Source: Aristolochia californica (lineage: Eukaryota; Streptophyta; Magnoliopsida; Piperales; Aristolochiaceae). Taken from it: a stretch of DNA of 64,000 nucleotides. This document shows, in pieces, positions 36,401 through 46,379 of this stretch. A program made the translations under genes and the position numbers. The stretch spans positions 4,838,501 through 4,902,500 of the forward strand of contig JARWKL010000008.1 of assembly GCA_029961685.1 (NCBI GenBank). Reading direction: 5' to 3'. The notes below the pieces were generated by a model, which made no database searches, was not told the DNA's origin, and saw nothing but the letters and a program-made list of their open reading frames with translations. Every line of letters starts with the position of its first letter. Position 1 is the stretch's first letter.

Positions 36401-39400
36401 TTGTATGCAACGGACTTCACCTCATTTAAAATCTGCTCCCAACCTTTGAAGCAGGAAACGGAGCAAAAGCCAAATGGTGATAGCGCACATGTGGCCACCT
36501 ATCATGTGCAAAAAAATTGAACTTGGGCCAGGCCTCATATTCGAATTCTCCAGCCAATCGGAGTTCCACAAAAACATATCCACAATCCAAACCCCAATGC
36601 CCCCTTGATCCCTCGTAGCCCATTTGCATCCTGATTACCCAAGTAGCTCGGAACCTAGCTCTGCTTGAAGCGAAGAGCAGACAATGAGCCTAACATAGCT
36701 ATGATCACCACCCCTACCAATCAATCAGCAGCATTAAATGCCGAAAACCATCCAATTGTATGCAACGAATTTCACCTCATTTCAAATCTGCACCCAACCT
36801 TTGAAGCGGGAAACAGAGTAATCAAAAGCCAAATGGTGATAACGCAGATGTGGCAACCCATGCATGTGCAAATATTTTGAACTCAGGCCAGGCCTCGGAT
36901 TCGAACTCTCCAGCCAATCGGAGTTCCACAAGAACATATCCACAATCCAGACCCCAATGCCCCCTTAATCCATCGTAGCCCATTTGCGTCCCGACTACCC
37001 AAGTAGCTCAGAACTGGCTCTACTTCTGATCTGCCCTTCAATTTCACAAAGTGCAACCTCCAACTCTCGCCCAAACCTGTGTAGTTGGGCACCCGACAGT
37101 ACAGTTAACGTATTCCATAAGGGAAACCCACCGAAGCCTCATTGATCAGAGACAACAATGAAGCAAATAGGTCATGGCTCAAGGGGAATCCAGCCAGGCT
37201 CTTGGAGCACTGGTCCTTTACTTTGTCTTTCGACTGCAAGGAGACCCCTCAAGACATATCCGAGGGAGCTCTTTAAGGAAAGGTCTTCAGAAGCGCAATC
37301 CAGCCGACTAGATCAAGTGGAGTTAAGAAAAGAAGAAACAGACACTTCAAAGAAGGTTCATAACTTTCCTCAAACTTTGGGTATGCCATAGAACTCTCAA
37401 GATGTGGCCACCAGTATTCTAAGCAACTTACAGTTCAATGCCATCCCGAGTAATCTTTCTCAATGAATGTAGTTTCCTGAAATCTAAGAGGGTTGGGATC
37501 CTTGAGGAAGAAAGATTTGTGATAAAAGAAACATTCAAGCAAAATAAAGTGTCTATCACATAATCCAAGAATCAAAGCTTGCCTCACACACAGGTGCTGA
37601 TAAGAAACCGGTTGCACAAACCAAACCCAGAATGATGTGCAGTTAATGAGCAAGGTTCAGCAGGAGGTATTTTGATAATCTGGTATGGCAGTTTGGTATC
37701 CTGTCTAAACTCCACAGCAGCAAACTTTGTGTGGCAGCGAGCTGAAATCCAATTCTAATCACTTCATATGGTCAATAGCATCACCACATGGGCACACTAG
37801 GAGGTATTTTGATAATATTGGATGGGAGACTCTACAGCAGCAAACTTTTTTGTGGAAGCAAAGTTCAAATCCAATTCTGATTATTTCATGCAGTCAATAG
37901 CATCACTATATGGGCCACACTCCTCTATCTACAGTGCTGAATTCTGAGAAGTATTGTCCCAAGTGATTGTTAGTTGGGACACACCTTGGTTATTGGGAGA
38001 AGATTTTAATGTCACAAGATTTGCCAGTGAAGAATCTAGCAATGATGGGAGAATAACAACAGCAATGAGAACATTCTCTGAATTCATTGATGACCAAATC
38101 CTTATCGATATCCCTCTTTCAGGATAGAACCTCACTTGGTCTAATGGGCAAAGCACCCATGTTGAGCAAACTTGACAAATTCTTAGCTTCCCAGCATTGA
38201 AGTGATCAGTTCTCAACAAGTGTAGCCAGAATTTTACCAAAGCCGGTCTCCAATCATTCTCCCATTCTCATTGTAAGCCAGCATGAATCTAGGGGTCTGC
38301 CATTTAGATTCGATTCTATATGTTACATGAAAAAGATTTCCCCGACTTAATGAAGCAATGGTGATCAGAAATTGTTTGTAATGGCCCCCATTGGAGGCAG
38401 ATTTGGACAAAAACTGAAAGCATTGATGCTCAAAATAAAAGATTGGGTGCAGAAGAACTTGAGTAAGTTCACAGTCAAGCAAGCTCATCTTTTCTCACAA
38501 ATCCAGAATCTGGACTTCAAAGAAGAAACAGGAACTCTTTCAAATCTTGTCTGCTGACAAGAGATGCCTTAAAAGAGGAGCATGAAAATGTTATTTTCCA
38601 AGAGAGATTCTACAGAAAACAGATGGCCAGGTTTAAATGGCTAAGAGAAAATGATGCTAACACTAAGTTTTTCTATTCAGTTGCTTCAGCACACGAAGGT
38701 GAAACAGTCAATCTTCCATTTTAGTGAATAATTCCTTGACCCCAGACAAGGAAACTATCATCAAGGAGTTTGTAACTTTCTTCACAGCTCCTTACAAGGA
38801 AGATTGCCCAATCAGAACAAAACCTGAAAATTTGCAGCTCAAAACTGTCCAACAGAGTATGGTGGCCTGGCAAAGCCCTTCACATTCAAAGAGATTGAAG
38901 CAGCATTAAAGTCAATGCCAGGAGATAAATCCCGGGGGCCAGATGGTTTACACTGAATTCTCTAAGAATTGGGAATTACTGAAGCTGGATGTTATGCTGA
39001 TGTTTGACAATTTCTATCATAAAGGCATCACAGAAAAGAGCCTCAGCTTGTCCTTCATCGCCTTATTGCCACAAAAAAGAAGGCACCGCAAGCCCTTCAG
39101 ACTTCCAACCAATCAGCCTTCTCTCCAACCCATATAAATTGTCAAGAAAGGTGTTGTCTAGAAGATTGAAAATAGCCCAGCCTCATCTGATAAATGAGTC
39201 CCATAATTCCTTGGTGAAGAGGCAACAAATTCTAGCTCAGCCTTTGTAGAATATGAATTGCTGAAAAAAGGAGGAAAATAGAGGATCATCATCAAGCTCA
39301 ATATGGAGAAGACCTTTGACAGGGTCAACTGGGATTTTTTGAACTTTATGCTTGAGAAAAAGGGCTTAGGGCTGAACTGGAGAGGTTGGATGTGATCACA

Positions 39401-42290
39401 TGTTTCCTCCCCAACCTTCTCGCAGCTCATCAATGGCACTATGGAGGGCTTATTCAAAAGTTCAACGGGTTTGGGGCAGGGGGATCCTCTCTACCCTGTG
39501 CTTTTTAACATAATATGCCAAGCTCTTAGCTCCCTCTTCCAAAAGGCGCAACAGAATGGCTGGATTGTTAGTTTTGGGTTCTCTAATTCAGACCTTCACA
39601 TTCCTTTGCTCCAATTTGAAGACAATACAGTGCTTGTGTGAGGGCTCGGCAGATCAGGTGTTCAATGTTAAAATCCTACTATCCATATATGAGTTGGTGT
39701 GGGCCAGAAAGTAAATTGGGAGAATCAGGCATCTTTGAATTAAATGCTGAAGAAAAAAGAGTTGAGAGCTTCGCAGCAATTCTGGGACGTAAGAAACTAT
39801 CATTTCCTTCCATCTACCTTGGTCTTCCATTCTTCCATGGCAAGCCGAGTGAAAGGTTTTGGAACCCAGTCCTAGAAAGAATGGAAAGAAGACTAACATC
39901 GTGGAAAGGTTAGCTACTCTCTTTGGCTGGAAAAGCAACATTGATAAAGTCCACCCTGGCAGGCTTACCAAAATATTTTCTGGCCCTCATTTCTTGCCCA
40001 GCAAGTATCATAAACAAAATGCAAGCTAAGCAGAGGAAGGTTTTATTTTGGGGCCTTTCTGATTCCTTCCGCTACCCTCTAGTCAAATGGAGGAGGTAAG
40101 CAAGAGAAAGGCAGATGGGGGTCTGGGTATTAAGAAATTAAAGCCAATGAGTGCTCTCTTTAAAGGAAAGCCATTAATGCCAAATATGGCCTTACGCCCA
40201 ACGGCTGGGCTCCCTCTGATCTTCCAGCATACAGATCCTAAAGTATGTGGGAATCTTTAGTCAAGTGCCAGCAGTTTTTTCAACCTTCCATGAAATTCCA
40301 CATTGGGGATTGCCCCACCTCCTTCTGGGCAGACATATGGTTAGGGAACTCCCCTTGAAAGAAAGATTCCCAAGATTTTTAATCTCTCAAGGAACAAAGA
40401 AGCCACTGTCAAAGATATGAGTGGGATGCTCAGCTGGGTGGTGGCTGGAGCTCTCAATTCAAAAGAAACCTCAATGAAAGAGAGGCAGACGACATTGCCG
40501 AATTACTTGCAGAGTTGAAGAATTTACTTCAAAATCTCTGGAAGGACGGTTTGGTTTGGTCTCTAAAGCCTCTTGAAGACTTCACCACACCCTCTTTATA
40601 CAAGCACCTGCTGGGTTCGTCTCCTCAGGAAGCAGCTAACAAGATATCTCTCCCATGGAAACTAATTGCCCCTCCCAAAGTGCAGCAATTCATTTGATCG
40701 GAGAAGTCAAATAATGAAGAATATGAGGTCATCATGATTTGTAACATATCTTCAATTTGAAGAATGGTCTCTCTAAAATTTAGCTTATCGGTGTCATAAA
40801 CACTATGATACTTTTTATCTAAAAAATAAACACTATGATACTGTGTGTACTTTGATGCAACTTGTGCTAGGTCTCAAGTGGACAGGACATCTACATCAGG
40901 TTTTTGAACATGTATTGGAGTAAATTGATTATACGGAAGACTAAAGAGCAAACAGTAGTGGCAAGAACTTATATAAAAGCAAAATAAAGCACAAAGGCTT
41001 TTATAACTTGTGAGGTGGTGTGAATAAAATCATGAATAACGAAGTTTGTCTACATTGTCACCACCTACATAGAAATGGTTGACAATGAGGCAGACATCTC
41101 TATTGAACTATCATTTTATAAGAGATGCAATGATGAGTTCATATTTGATCTAAAGACCAGCTCAAAGATACTTCTGCCAAGATTTCTCTCGTAAACCTTT
41201 TCCTCATTCCGTAACAAGCTGGGCCGGTTAGATATGCATGCTCCAGCAAAAGGGGACGAATAAAAAGATATTAATACAGGTACCTTAGTCAGTAAACTAA
41301 CTGAATCGTAACTTATCATTATAATAAGGTAAACATGTACTGTTTCCAATTTTTCTACCTTACAATAAACACACAAATGAAGCTGCATTAACATACAGAT
41401 GAAGGAAGCTTCCACTAAATCTCTTAGTATTTAGAAGGAAAGTGGCTGAAATGAAACTCAATTTTCTTTTGGGAAAAAGAAAGGCTTTTCAAGAGGCTTC
41501 CTTTATTTAACATGTCGTGAACTCCTTTTTCTTTTGATGAATAATGAAAATGTCTTAAACATGAGAGAGAGAGAAGGCACTTCACAGATATTAATGCTAG
41601 ATATATGAATGCATGAGACACAAGAAGACTCGTATAACAATGAAAAAAGAGATTAAAGGAGACAACAATAAAAAGAAAAAGAAAAAAAATGAAGGAGAAC
41701 AAAAGAAATATAACAATAGTCCGAAACTCATGTGCTGCAAGAATGCAACAAAAACAATCAACATCATATTTCTTAAAAACTACAAAGAAGACAAGAATAA
41801 AGATAGACAAAGTTTGTACTTTATAGTAGCTCCTCCCTTCCCAATTATGCAACCACAAGAACTATTTGGGACAATGAGCCTCACTTTTGACTTATGGTCA
41901 GCATCATCGTCCTCAAGGTGTACCTACCCAAATAAGAAAAGGACCTCCTCAGGAAAGGTACATAACTTACATGTTATGATATCAAACTCTATCTCACCTA
42001 AATAAAAAGAAAAGATTACCTCACTAAGTAATTTTGAGAGAATCAGTTCTGTTGCCTTGAGTATGTCATCAAAAGCTCCAGATATCATTATTATCCTATC
42101 TGATGTTCCAGGAAAGAATTCATTATTTCGTGACAATTGAATCCGAGCTCCAGACTGTGACTGGAATTCTGTAATGGTTGAGCCACCCTTCCCAATAACA
42201 GACCCAGCAGCCGCATTTGATAGTAGGAATCTTACGTATGTGGGCTTCTCCTTTTCATCTGAGAAAAGATAACCATGGAATAAGCAATGT

Positions 42291-42350
<60 letters not shown>

Positions 42351-45300
42351 ATCAAAATATTGAATAGAAAATTGTTGTCATATGAAAAACACAATCAAGA
42401 AGATGAACTGACAAACATTCACATATTCTCACAAAACAAAACCAGAGAAGTACTCACCCATGAATGTAATGCAATGTTAAATATCAAGTTGAAAACAGAT
42501 ATTTGGGTATACAATATGCTAGTTTCATTAAGGCAACTGCACCAAAATCCCCAAAAGCACAGCCTCCAAAAATATATTATATTTCAAAAGGTCAAAAAAG
42601 GACGTAAGTATTTCCAAACCACCTGTAGTGCACCATTCAAAATAGTGATGCGTCCTTCTACCCAATACATTAAGGACCTCTCCAATCAAAAGGCTAAATC
42701 CTCTTTCCTTTGTTCCTTTCTTTTTTCTCTTATCTCTTCTACACATGGAGGCTACACCGTTTTGCAAAAGAATTCCTCAAACGAGCTCACATTTGCATCA
42801 GCTGAAGAGAGTCGGAACTCTTTAAATCAAAATTTTCAAGAAGCGTGTAGTTAAGCTGAGAAGTAATCAAGGCAAGTTGAGAGACTAATAGAGAAAACCA
42901 GAACAATTTCAAACTTACCTGGAGTAGTATGACGCATGAAAAAGTGATACTAAAGAGAAAAAGGAATAAAGGGAGACAAAGGAAATACACGAAGAAGATG
43001 AGAAGAGTGCTTAAGACAGAGCATTCATTGAGATCTAAAATTAGAGCCCTCTCTAACTTATTAACTCACCTAAGAGAAAATAGTATCAATTCACAATAAT
43101 GCCATTTATACATAAGCCCTTTTAACTTCCTAAATACAACTCGGAATAAACTGAAAATTGAAACATAAAACTCTAACATGAAGACTAATCTACTACCAGC
43201 TTAAGAGGGACATACAAATATAGGAAATGACTAAAATACACATATACATGTATTTTAACAAAGCTTACAGCCCTTAATTAGTAAAGAAGACCACAACAAT
43301 TTCTAACATACCTGGAGCACTATGGAGCAAGAAAAAGTGATAATTAAGAAGAAAAAGGAATGAAAGGAGAAGAAGGAAGTACACGAAGAAGATGAGAAGA
43401 GTGCCTAAGAGAGAGAGCACTCATTGAGAGCGAAAATTAGAGCCTTCTCTATCTAATAAACTCACCCAAGTGAAAATAGTATCAATTTACAATAATGCCC
43501 TCTATACATGAACCTTTATAATTTCTTAAATACAAATCAGAATAAACTGAAAATTGAAACATAGAACTCCAACCTGAACACTAACTTACTACCATTTTAA
43601 AAGGAACATACAACTATAATAGATGACCAAAATACCTCTGTACCTGTATTAACAGCTTACAGCCATTAATTATTAAAGAAGACAACATCAAGTGGAGCTG
43701 AAAAGTTTCCCCAGACTATCAATAGCAAGAGACAAATCTTTAAAGATGGAGAAAAAATGGTTCCATTATTGATTTCTCAATTTTTCTAAACCAGGAATCC
43801 CTTTTCTTGGCAAGTTTAAAACTGCTGTAACATTTTTAGTTACACAAATGTGTTAATTGTACATAAACATACTATATGGGCAACTCAAATTCAGTACATA
43901 TCCCAAGTCATGGTCCGTTTCATATCAAGACAGTAAAGGCATGATCTGATTCACCCCTAAACATCCCCTTAAAGTTGCAAAAGAAAGCCAAATAAAGAGA
44001 AATGATTCAATATTTTTACTGCTCCTGTACTCCATATTCCATAAAATAGATGGAAGAAAGCTACCAGATTAACCTAGCTGAGACAACATGTCAGCTTCAA
44101 AGATGCAGTAATTTACTTCAAAATTGGCAAAAAAATTATTGAACTAAAGTTATAGATTTTTTAAGTTAAGAAGACAGTTATCACCACACAGCAACTCCAT
44201 TTCCGAGATCCAGAACTTGTGCCATCTAGTTAGGCAAAGCAAAGCAGGTAAGCTGAGATAACTTGTAAAAACCTTGTTTGCAGCCTGAACTCTAATCATC
44301 TTGCCATACAAAAATTAGAAATATAAGCACCTTGATTCTCAAGGTGCAAATTAGGTTGGCTACTTAGAGCATGATATAAAGATTGACTTTCACTAATAAC
44401 ATACTACAATTGTTATAGACACAGACCCATAATATGGGGTTGAAATGGGAAAATCCTGTGTTTCCGACAATTCAGCCTGAAAACTTGGCGTTTGAATTTT
44501 TTCTTCTTCTGTTTCCAAAATTTGTTACAATTTTACCTACTCTTTTTAGTGACAGACAGTGTCACTGGCTTAATATCATTTCCTGAAAATTTTCTGGATC
44601 AGTAATTAAAATTACTAAAATTAATCAACTCTTGCCTTTTTCCTAGTTGCTTAAAACTTGAGATTCCTTAGTCTCATCATTTAGTTAAAACTTCACACCC
44701 GACTAGAACTCATATTAACTAAGCATCTGAAGCAAGTAAATAATGTTAATGTCCCCAAAGGGCAACATTAGTTATTTCAAGATATGAGATACTGGATGAA
44801 CAGGGTCCAACTTAAACAACCAATAACTGTATGGCAGCAATTAAGACAGCTACAACATCCAAAGCTGGCAAACGGAGACACCTAACCTAAGAACAACTAT
44901 AACAAAACTTCATGCTCCAGAACAAATTATATAATTGAGTGACAGTAATCTAGGTTAAATCACCATATACAGAGGGTGCAATAAGAAGAAACCCAACTGA
45001 ATGATAGTACCAGGCCTGTGACCCCACACACGCCTCCAAAGGAAGAACAGTAACGCCCGAGCAATACCAGGCCTACATTATCTTTCAAACTTTACAATAG
45101 AGCTTCAACAGTAAGTTAGCCGTCAGCAGCACTTCCCTTTTCCTCACTATGCCTCTTTCCAGGCAGCTAGTATTAAATACTTCACCAAAACCACGCTTAT
45201 GTAATTCCATTACAATCAACAAGTGGTTCAGATACAGCTATGCATCAGCTCTGAATTGAGAAAACAGAACCAAAAAAGACAAAGTGGGAAAAGCTAATAA

Positions 45301-45683
45301 GAAGTGCACAGATTTTCATGAAACAGGGCACATTAACAAACTCAAACTGACACAAAGAAACATCATAGGGAGATAGAAGCCGAAATTTCAGATCTGAAAA
45401 TTCGTCAAATTTCCGTCTAATTCAAACAAAAATCGAATCGCATGAAACGTATAAAATTGCAGAATGCACCAAAACTCAGTCTAGCCTTAGGGTCAATCGA
45501 TCAAACAACCAGCCTCTGCCAGATCCAAGTCAAGAACTAACGATTTAACACCAAAAAAATGCAGCGTAAAATGGAGAGGAGTGAGAGTAAGAGGGAACCT
45601 GCAGAAGGAGAGTTTGGGTGAACCGGGGGCCGTTTCGGTGCGATGTCTGGAGAAGACACGTAAGACGAGTCCGGTGATTCCAT
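17590..45683 (-). CDS. KH-domain RNA-binding protein, BTR1-like, 8 exons
   Basis: Intact gene. Minus-strand exons: 45599-45683, 42020-42258, 41820-41923, 22448-22641, 20470-20585, 18165-18305, 17929-17990, 17590-17680. They sum to 1032 nt, 343 residues plus stop. All introns are GT-AG and phases join without a break. Three KH domains lie at about residues 34-108, 121-196 and 267-337. Their GXXG loops are GKGG (51-54), GKGG (136-139) and GRGG (282-285), which contact single-stranded RNA. A Gly/Pro/Tyr-rich linker follows KH2. Length, order and wording ([22 protein letters not shown]) fit the plant BTR1 family. The Arabidopsis member is known for binding tobamovirus RNA; related KH proteins act in RNA processing and stability. 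Start ATG opens [12 protein letters not shown], as in that family. Residue Cys133 in KH2 replaces the more usual Gly. Intron 3 is about 19.2 kb. Confidence 0.93.
17929..17990 (-). CDS. KH gene exon 7
   Basis: 62 nt, acceptor CAG, donor GTTAGT. Encodes [20 protein letters not shown] of KH3. Confidence 0.93.
18165..18305 (-). CDS. KH gene exon 6 (start of KH3)
   Basis: 141 nt, acceptor TAG, donor GTTGAG. Encodes the Ser-rich linker and [19 protein letters not shown], the KH3 GXXG loop. Confidence 0.93.
18306..20469 (-). other. KH gene intron 5
   Basis: About 2.2 kb without coding pattern, except that 19347-19651 (TGTTAGAATCC to TTTTTACA, with pyrimidine-rich 3' part) looks like a plus-strand LTR. 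No matching target duplication was found for it, so this is a weak call. Confidence 0.5.
20470..20585 (-). CDS. KH gene exon 5 (linker)
   Basis: 116 nt, acceptor TAG, donor GTCTG. Encodes a low-complexity Gly/Pro/Tyr/Phe linker, [20 protein letters not shown] then GGKFQNNK, with no fold of its own. Confidence 0.9.
21084..21579 (+). mobile_element. 5'-truncated LINE in intron 4
   Basis: 496 bp between target duplications acatatccttaaaa (21070-21083) and acatatcgttaaaa (21580-21593), one mismatch. The plus frame 21259-21450 ends in [13 protein letters not shown], the C-terminal part of the RNase H domain of plant LINEs. A typical tail follows (taatgaaattctcatt). Confidence 0.8.
21594..22447. 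other. Rest of KH intron 4
   Basis: AT-rich. An 82-codon Lys-rich open frame at 21719-21967 has no recognisable similarity and probably is chance. Confidence 0.4.
22448..22641 (-). CDS. KH gene exon 4 (rest of KH2)
   Basis: 194 nt between acceptor CAG and donor GTACCG. Encodes [37 protein letters not shown] and the linker [12 protein letters not shown]. Completes the Lys codon split by intron 3. Confidence 0.95.
22960..24509 (-). mobile_element. 5'-truncated LINE in intron 3
   Basis: Minus strand. Flanked by agaaatatctca plus five mostly matching bases (22943-22959 and 24510-24526). A T-run at 22960-22977 is the poly(A) tail. Coding order on the minus strand is the RT zinc-binding domain (23.6-24.5 kb: [16 protein letters not shown]), then RNase H (23128-23523: [20 protein letters not shown], then [11 protein letters not shown] and LIEGDSKVV). 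Frames are broken. Confidence 0.88.
24940..26675 (+). mobile_element. Copia remnant in intron 3
   Basis: Plus-strand copia pieces: integrase C-terminus near 24985-25200 ([15 protein letters not shown], then [19 protein letters not shown]), linker [11 protein letters not shown] (25690-25735), RT start near 25850-26110 with a [10 protein letters not shown] block, and later RT and RNase H pieces to about 26670 (HRILRY). Many stops. The catalytic core of RT is not recognisable. The 5' LTR and gag are missing here. Confidence 0.75.
25302..25695 (+). repeat. Tandem duplication, about 200-bp unit, in copia remnant
   Basis: Segment beginning gctactccacagtcatcag at 25302 recurs at 25505. Both run through tcctctacaag, aattctttgatcattgtt and end ccaaagtcatat. 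A few substitutions and a short deletion separate them. Confidence 0.85.
26676..27846 (+). mobile_element. LINE 3' part with poly(C) tracts
   Basis: Begins inside the RT zinc-binding domain ([18 protein letters not shown], about 26699-26755), then RNase H ([20 protein letters not shown], from about 27130) and a 3' tail with a short A-run at 27839-27846. RNase H is interrupted by 23 C at 27062-27084 and 33 C at 27374-27406. The last 250 bp are tandemly duplicated. Confidence 0.8.
27350..27830 (+). repeat. Tandem duplication of LINE 3' end, 250-bp unit
   Basis: Copy 1 starts at 27350 and copy 2 at 27600 (ttatcacttggtgctcttcc). The junction has the microhomology ttatca, which occurs both in RNase H and at the element's 3' end. 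Copy 1 has a 33-C tract where copy 2 reads tctcctccact. Confidence 0.9.
27847..28568 (+). mobile_element. LINE 3' fragment with RNase H
   Basis: The plus frame 28044-28304 encodes [20 protein letters not shown] and [18 protein letters not shown], the LINE RNase H domain. It is followed by a frameshifted C-terminus and a poly(A) run at 28559-28568. It directly follows the previous LINE in the same orientation. The 5' limit is approximate. Confidence 0.75.
28640..29500 (+). mobile_element. Copia 5' end: LTR, primer site, gag start
   Basis: An LTR-like stretch to about 29079, ending in a pyrimidine-rich part, is followed by ATGCTATCAGAGTAG (29078-29092), close to the initiator-Met tRNA complement. 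Downstream are fragments resembling a copia gag N-terminus (29127-29202 and the ASTTNQSGHYY-like piece near 29245). The LTR 5' end was not defined. It may belong with the copia pieces at 24.9-26.7 kb, but order is not collinear. Confidence 0.55.
29545..29668 (-). mobile_element. Very short truncated LINE tail
   Basis: 124 bp between perfect 15-bp target duplications gcacttatttgcatt (29530-29544 and 29669-29683). It begins with a T-run (poly(A) on the minus strand) and matches the 3' end of the LINE at 22960 (gattttatt, aacaagagattg). Confidence 0.88.
29820..29990 (-). pseudogene. Ty3/gypsy reverse transcriptase fragment
   Basis: The minus strand encodes [20 protein letters not shown], then MLVVGII, one stop (TAG for Gln), [18 protein letters not shown]. 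This is the start of a Ty3/gypsy RT domain. The rest of RT does not follow on the left. It is the only gypsy piece I recognise in the window. Confidence 0.8.
30040..33858 (-). mobile_element. LINE ORF2 (minus), split by a second LINE
   Basis: Minus-strand order: pre-RT region [20 protein letters not shown] (33559-33858), RT start [20 protein letters not shown] with PDGFNGEF (about 32210-32310), [12 protein letters not shown] then frame change to [16 protein letters not shown] (1874-2113 of 30 kb, i.e. 31874-32113), [20 protein letters not shown] and [10 protein letters not shown] (catalytic YADD, 31508-31789), and zinc-binding domain parts to about 30050. Frameshifts and stops throughout. The 3' part with RNase H and tail is missing. 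Confidence 0.88.
32397..33584 (+). mobile_element. Second LINE inserted antisense in the first
   Basis: A plus-strand 5'-truncated LINE: zinc-binding domain ([20 protein letters not shown] near 32428), then RNase H ([20 protein letters not shown] from 33100; [19 protein letters not shown]), then a 19-A tail at 33566-33584. Short flanks tcacgag (32390-32396) and tcacaag (33585-33591) look like a target duplication. The minus LINE reads on across it. A 17-C run at 33075-33091 precedes RNase H. Confidence 0.85.
33859..35115. other. Intron 3 stretch, possible LTR fragment
   Basis: Mostly unassigned. At about 33887-33900 the complement resembles a primer-binding site (TGATATTAGAGTAGG), followed by CTGCTGGGATGAGC, so an old minus-strand LTR may start near 33901. 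No partner LTR was found. Two A-runs (34700-34718) have no clear element attached. Confidence 0.3.
36334..37040 (+). repeat. Tandem direct repeat, 355-bp unit
   Basis: Two copies beginning cctaacaaagctatgatcac near 36334 and cctaacatagctatgatcac near 36689. Both contain caaccaatcggagttccaca-like and ccccaatgccccctt segments. They differ by many single substitutions, so the duplication is old. Confidence 0.85.
37659..37925 (+). repeat. Direct repeat in endonuclease region
   Basis: aggaggtattttgataat occurs at about 37663 and 37799. Both copies go on to acagcagcaaactttt, ccaattctgatta-like and gtcaatagcatcac segments. The second copy adjoins the endonuclease frame. Confidence 0.75.
40696..41819. 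other. Intron 3, part nearest exon 3
   Basis: AT-rich sequence without recognised elements. The minus-strand open frame at 41116-41415 has no recognisable similarity. Confidence 0.4.
41820..41923 (-). CDS. KH gene exon 3 (start of KH2)
   Basis: 104 nt between acceptor TAG and donor GTACAA. Encodes the inter-domain linker and [20 protein letters not shown]. It is only 96 bp from exon 2 but 19.2 kb from exon 4. Confidence 0.93.
42020..42258 (-). CDS. KH gene exon 2 (KH1)
   Basis: 239 nt between acceptor CAG and donor GTAATC. Holds the whole of KH1: [20 protein letters not shown] and [15 protein letters not shown]. Confidence 0.95.
42296..42346 (+). repeat. (GA)n microsatellite in intron 1
   Basis: An uninterrupted GA run of about 50 bp just upstream (in gene sense) of exon 2. 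Confidence 0.95.
42905..43690. repeat. Direct repeat, 394-bp offset, in intron 1
   Basis: Two copies side by side. Shared landmarks are tacctggag, acacgaagaagatgagaaga (gaagaagatg at 42991 and 43385), aatagtatcaattyacaataatg and ttacagcc near the end. They differ by about one base in eight by eye. The content looks LTR-like (minus), but I found no TG...CA termini or target duplication, so a tandem duplication is the safer call. Confidence 0.75.
43691..45598. other. Rest of KH intron 1
   Basis: About 1.9 kb of AT-rich sequence. No coding pattern or repeat recognised. Confidence 0.5.
45599..45683 (-). CDS. KH gene exon 1
   Basis: Coding part only: 28 codons plus one base, from ATG at 45683 to donor GTTCCC. 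Encodes a Ser/Pro-rich acidic N-terminus before KH1. The 5' UTR lies upstream, probably to about 45950. Confidence 0.9.
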
Positions 45684-46300
45684 GTTGACGACACAGGAAG
45701 AAGAAGCAGAAGAAGACAGATTAAAACTCGCTTAGCAAATCATTCAGATTCCGAATTCAAAATTTCCAGAGGCGTTTCACTTCCTTCGCTTCTCCGCGAG
45801 CAGCTGATCTTCTCTCCTCTCTCCACCTTTCGTCCCGGCAAACCGCCTCTCGCATAATTAAAAAACGATGAAAAACGGAAAGAATAACCGAAAATGATTA
45901 AAAAGGGGAAAAAAATAAAAATCCGAGTGGTGAGTGCCGCCGCCAGCCAGCACACAACTCACAAGCCACAAGAGAACTAGGGTGGCTCGCTGTTGGACTT
46001 CACCAGGAACCCTCGGGATCAGTGAGTTTTACTAAGATTAAATCAGATCAAATGTTGTACCGACTGTACCATACCTAAAATGCGATCATTAATAGCGATC
46101 CACGTAATTGAATAACTCTTATTTGAATGCTATCATAAGATGTGTATTTGAATAGCTCTTATTTTAATGGAGTTTGACCTTGTGACACCGGGAAGTGGGA
46201 TAGTCCTATATTAAAAAGTGGAAGCCCTGTGGTCCAACGCCAGGACGTGGAACCATCGTCTCTCCAACAACCTCAGACGCCAACTCGACTACCACAAGTT
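45684..46300 (-). promoter_or_regulatory. 5' UTR and promoter region of the KH gene
   Basis: Lies directly upstream of the minus-strand start codon. 45684-45860 is rich in purine runs and CT-rich on the plus strand, as in plant 5' UTRs. I cannot place a TATA box or start site with confidence. Confidence 0.4.
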
Positions 46301-46379
46301 GAAGACTGAAGGGTTTGTAACGTGGCCCTGGCCCGATTTTTGGCGTAAATACAAAACGGCGTTTCTGGCCGTTTGATCT

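Larger units (their letters stand above)
35116..40695 (+). mobile_element. Long LINE remnant: ORF1-like, endonuclease, RT
   Basis: Plus strand. Endonuclease: [17 protein letters not shown] and [19 protein letters not shown] (37890-38040, the usual GGDFN changed to GEDFN). Pre-[18 protein letters not shown] (about 38645). [49 protein letters not shown] (39305-39350), [14 protein letters not shown] and [11 protein letters not shown] where YADD is expected. The zinc-binding domain ends at 40695 ([11 protein letters not shown]). RNase H and poly(A) are absent. The part 35116-37650 has broken frames in the position of ORF1; that assignment is inference. Confidence 0.75.

Noticed and set aside
41116..41858. 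Open frames in intron 3 and across exon 3 on the minus strand
   Set aside because: Frames run through exon and intron without respecting the clear KH splice sites, and the residues outside the exons resemble no family.
42296..42346. GA repeat as a regulatory GAGA element
   Set aside because: A plain microsatellite inside an intron; no supporting motif context.
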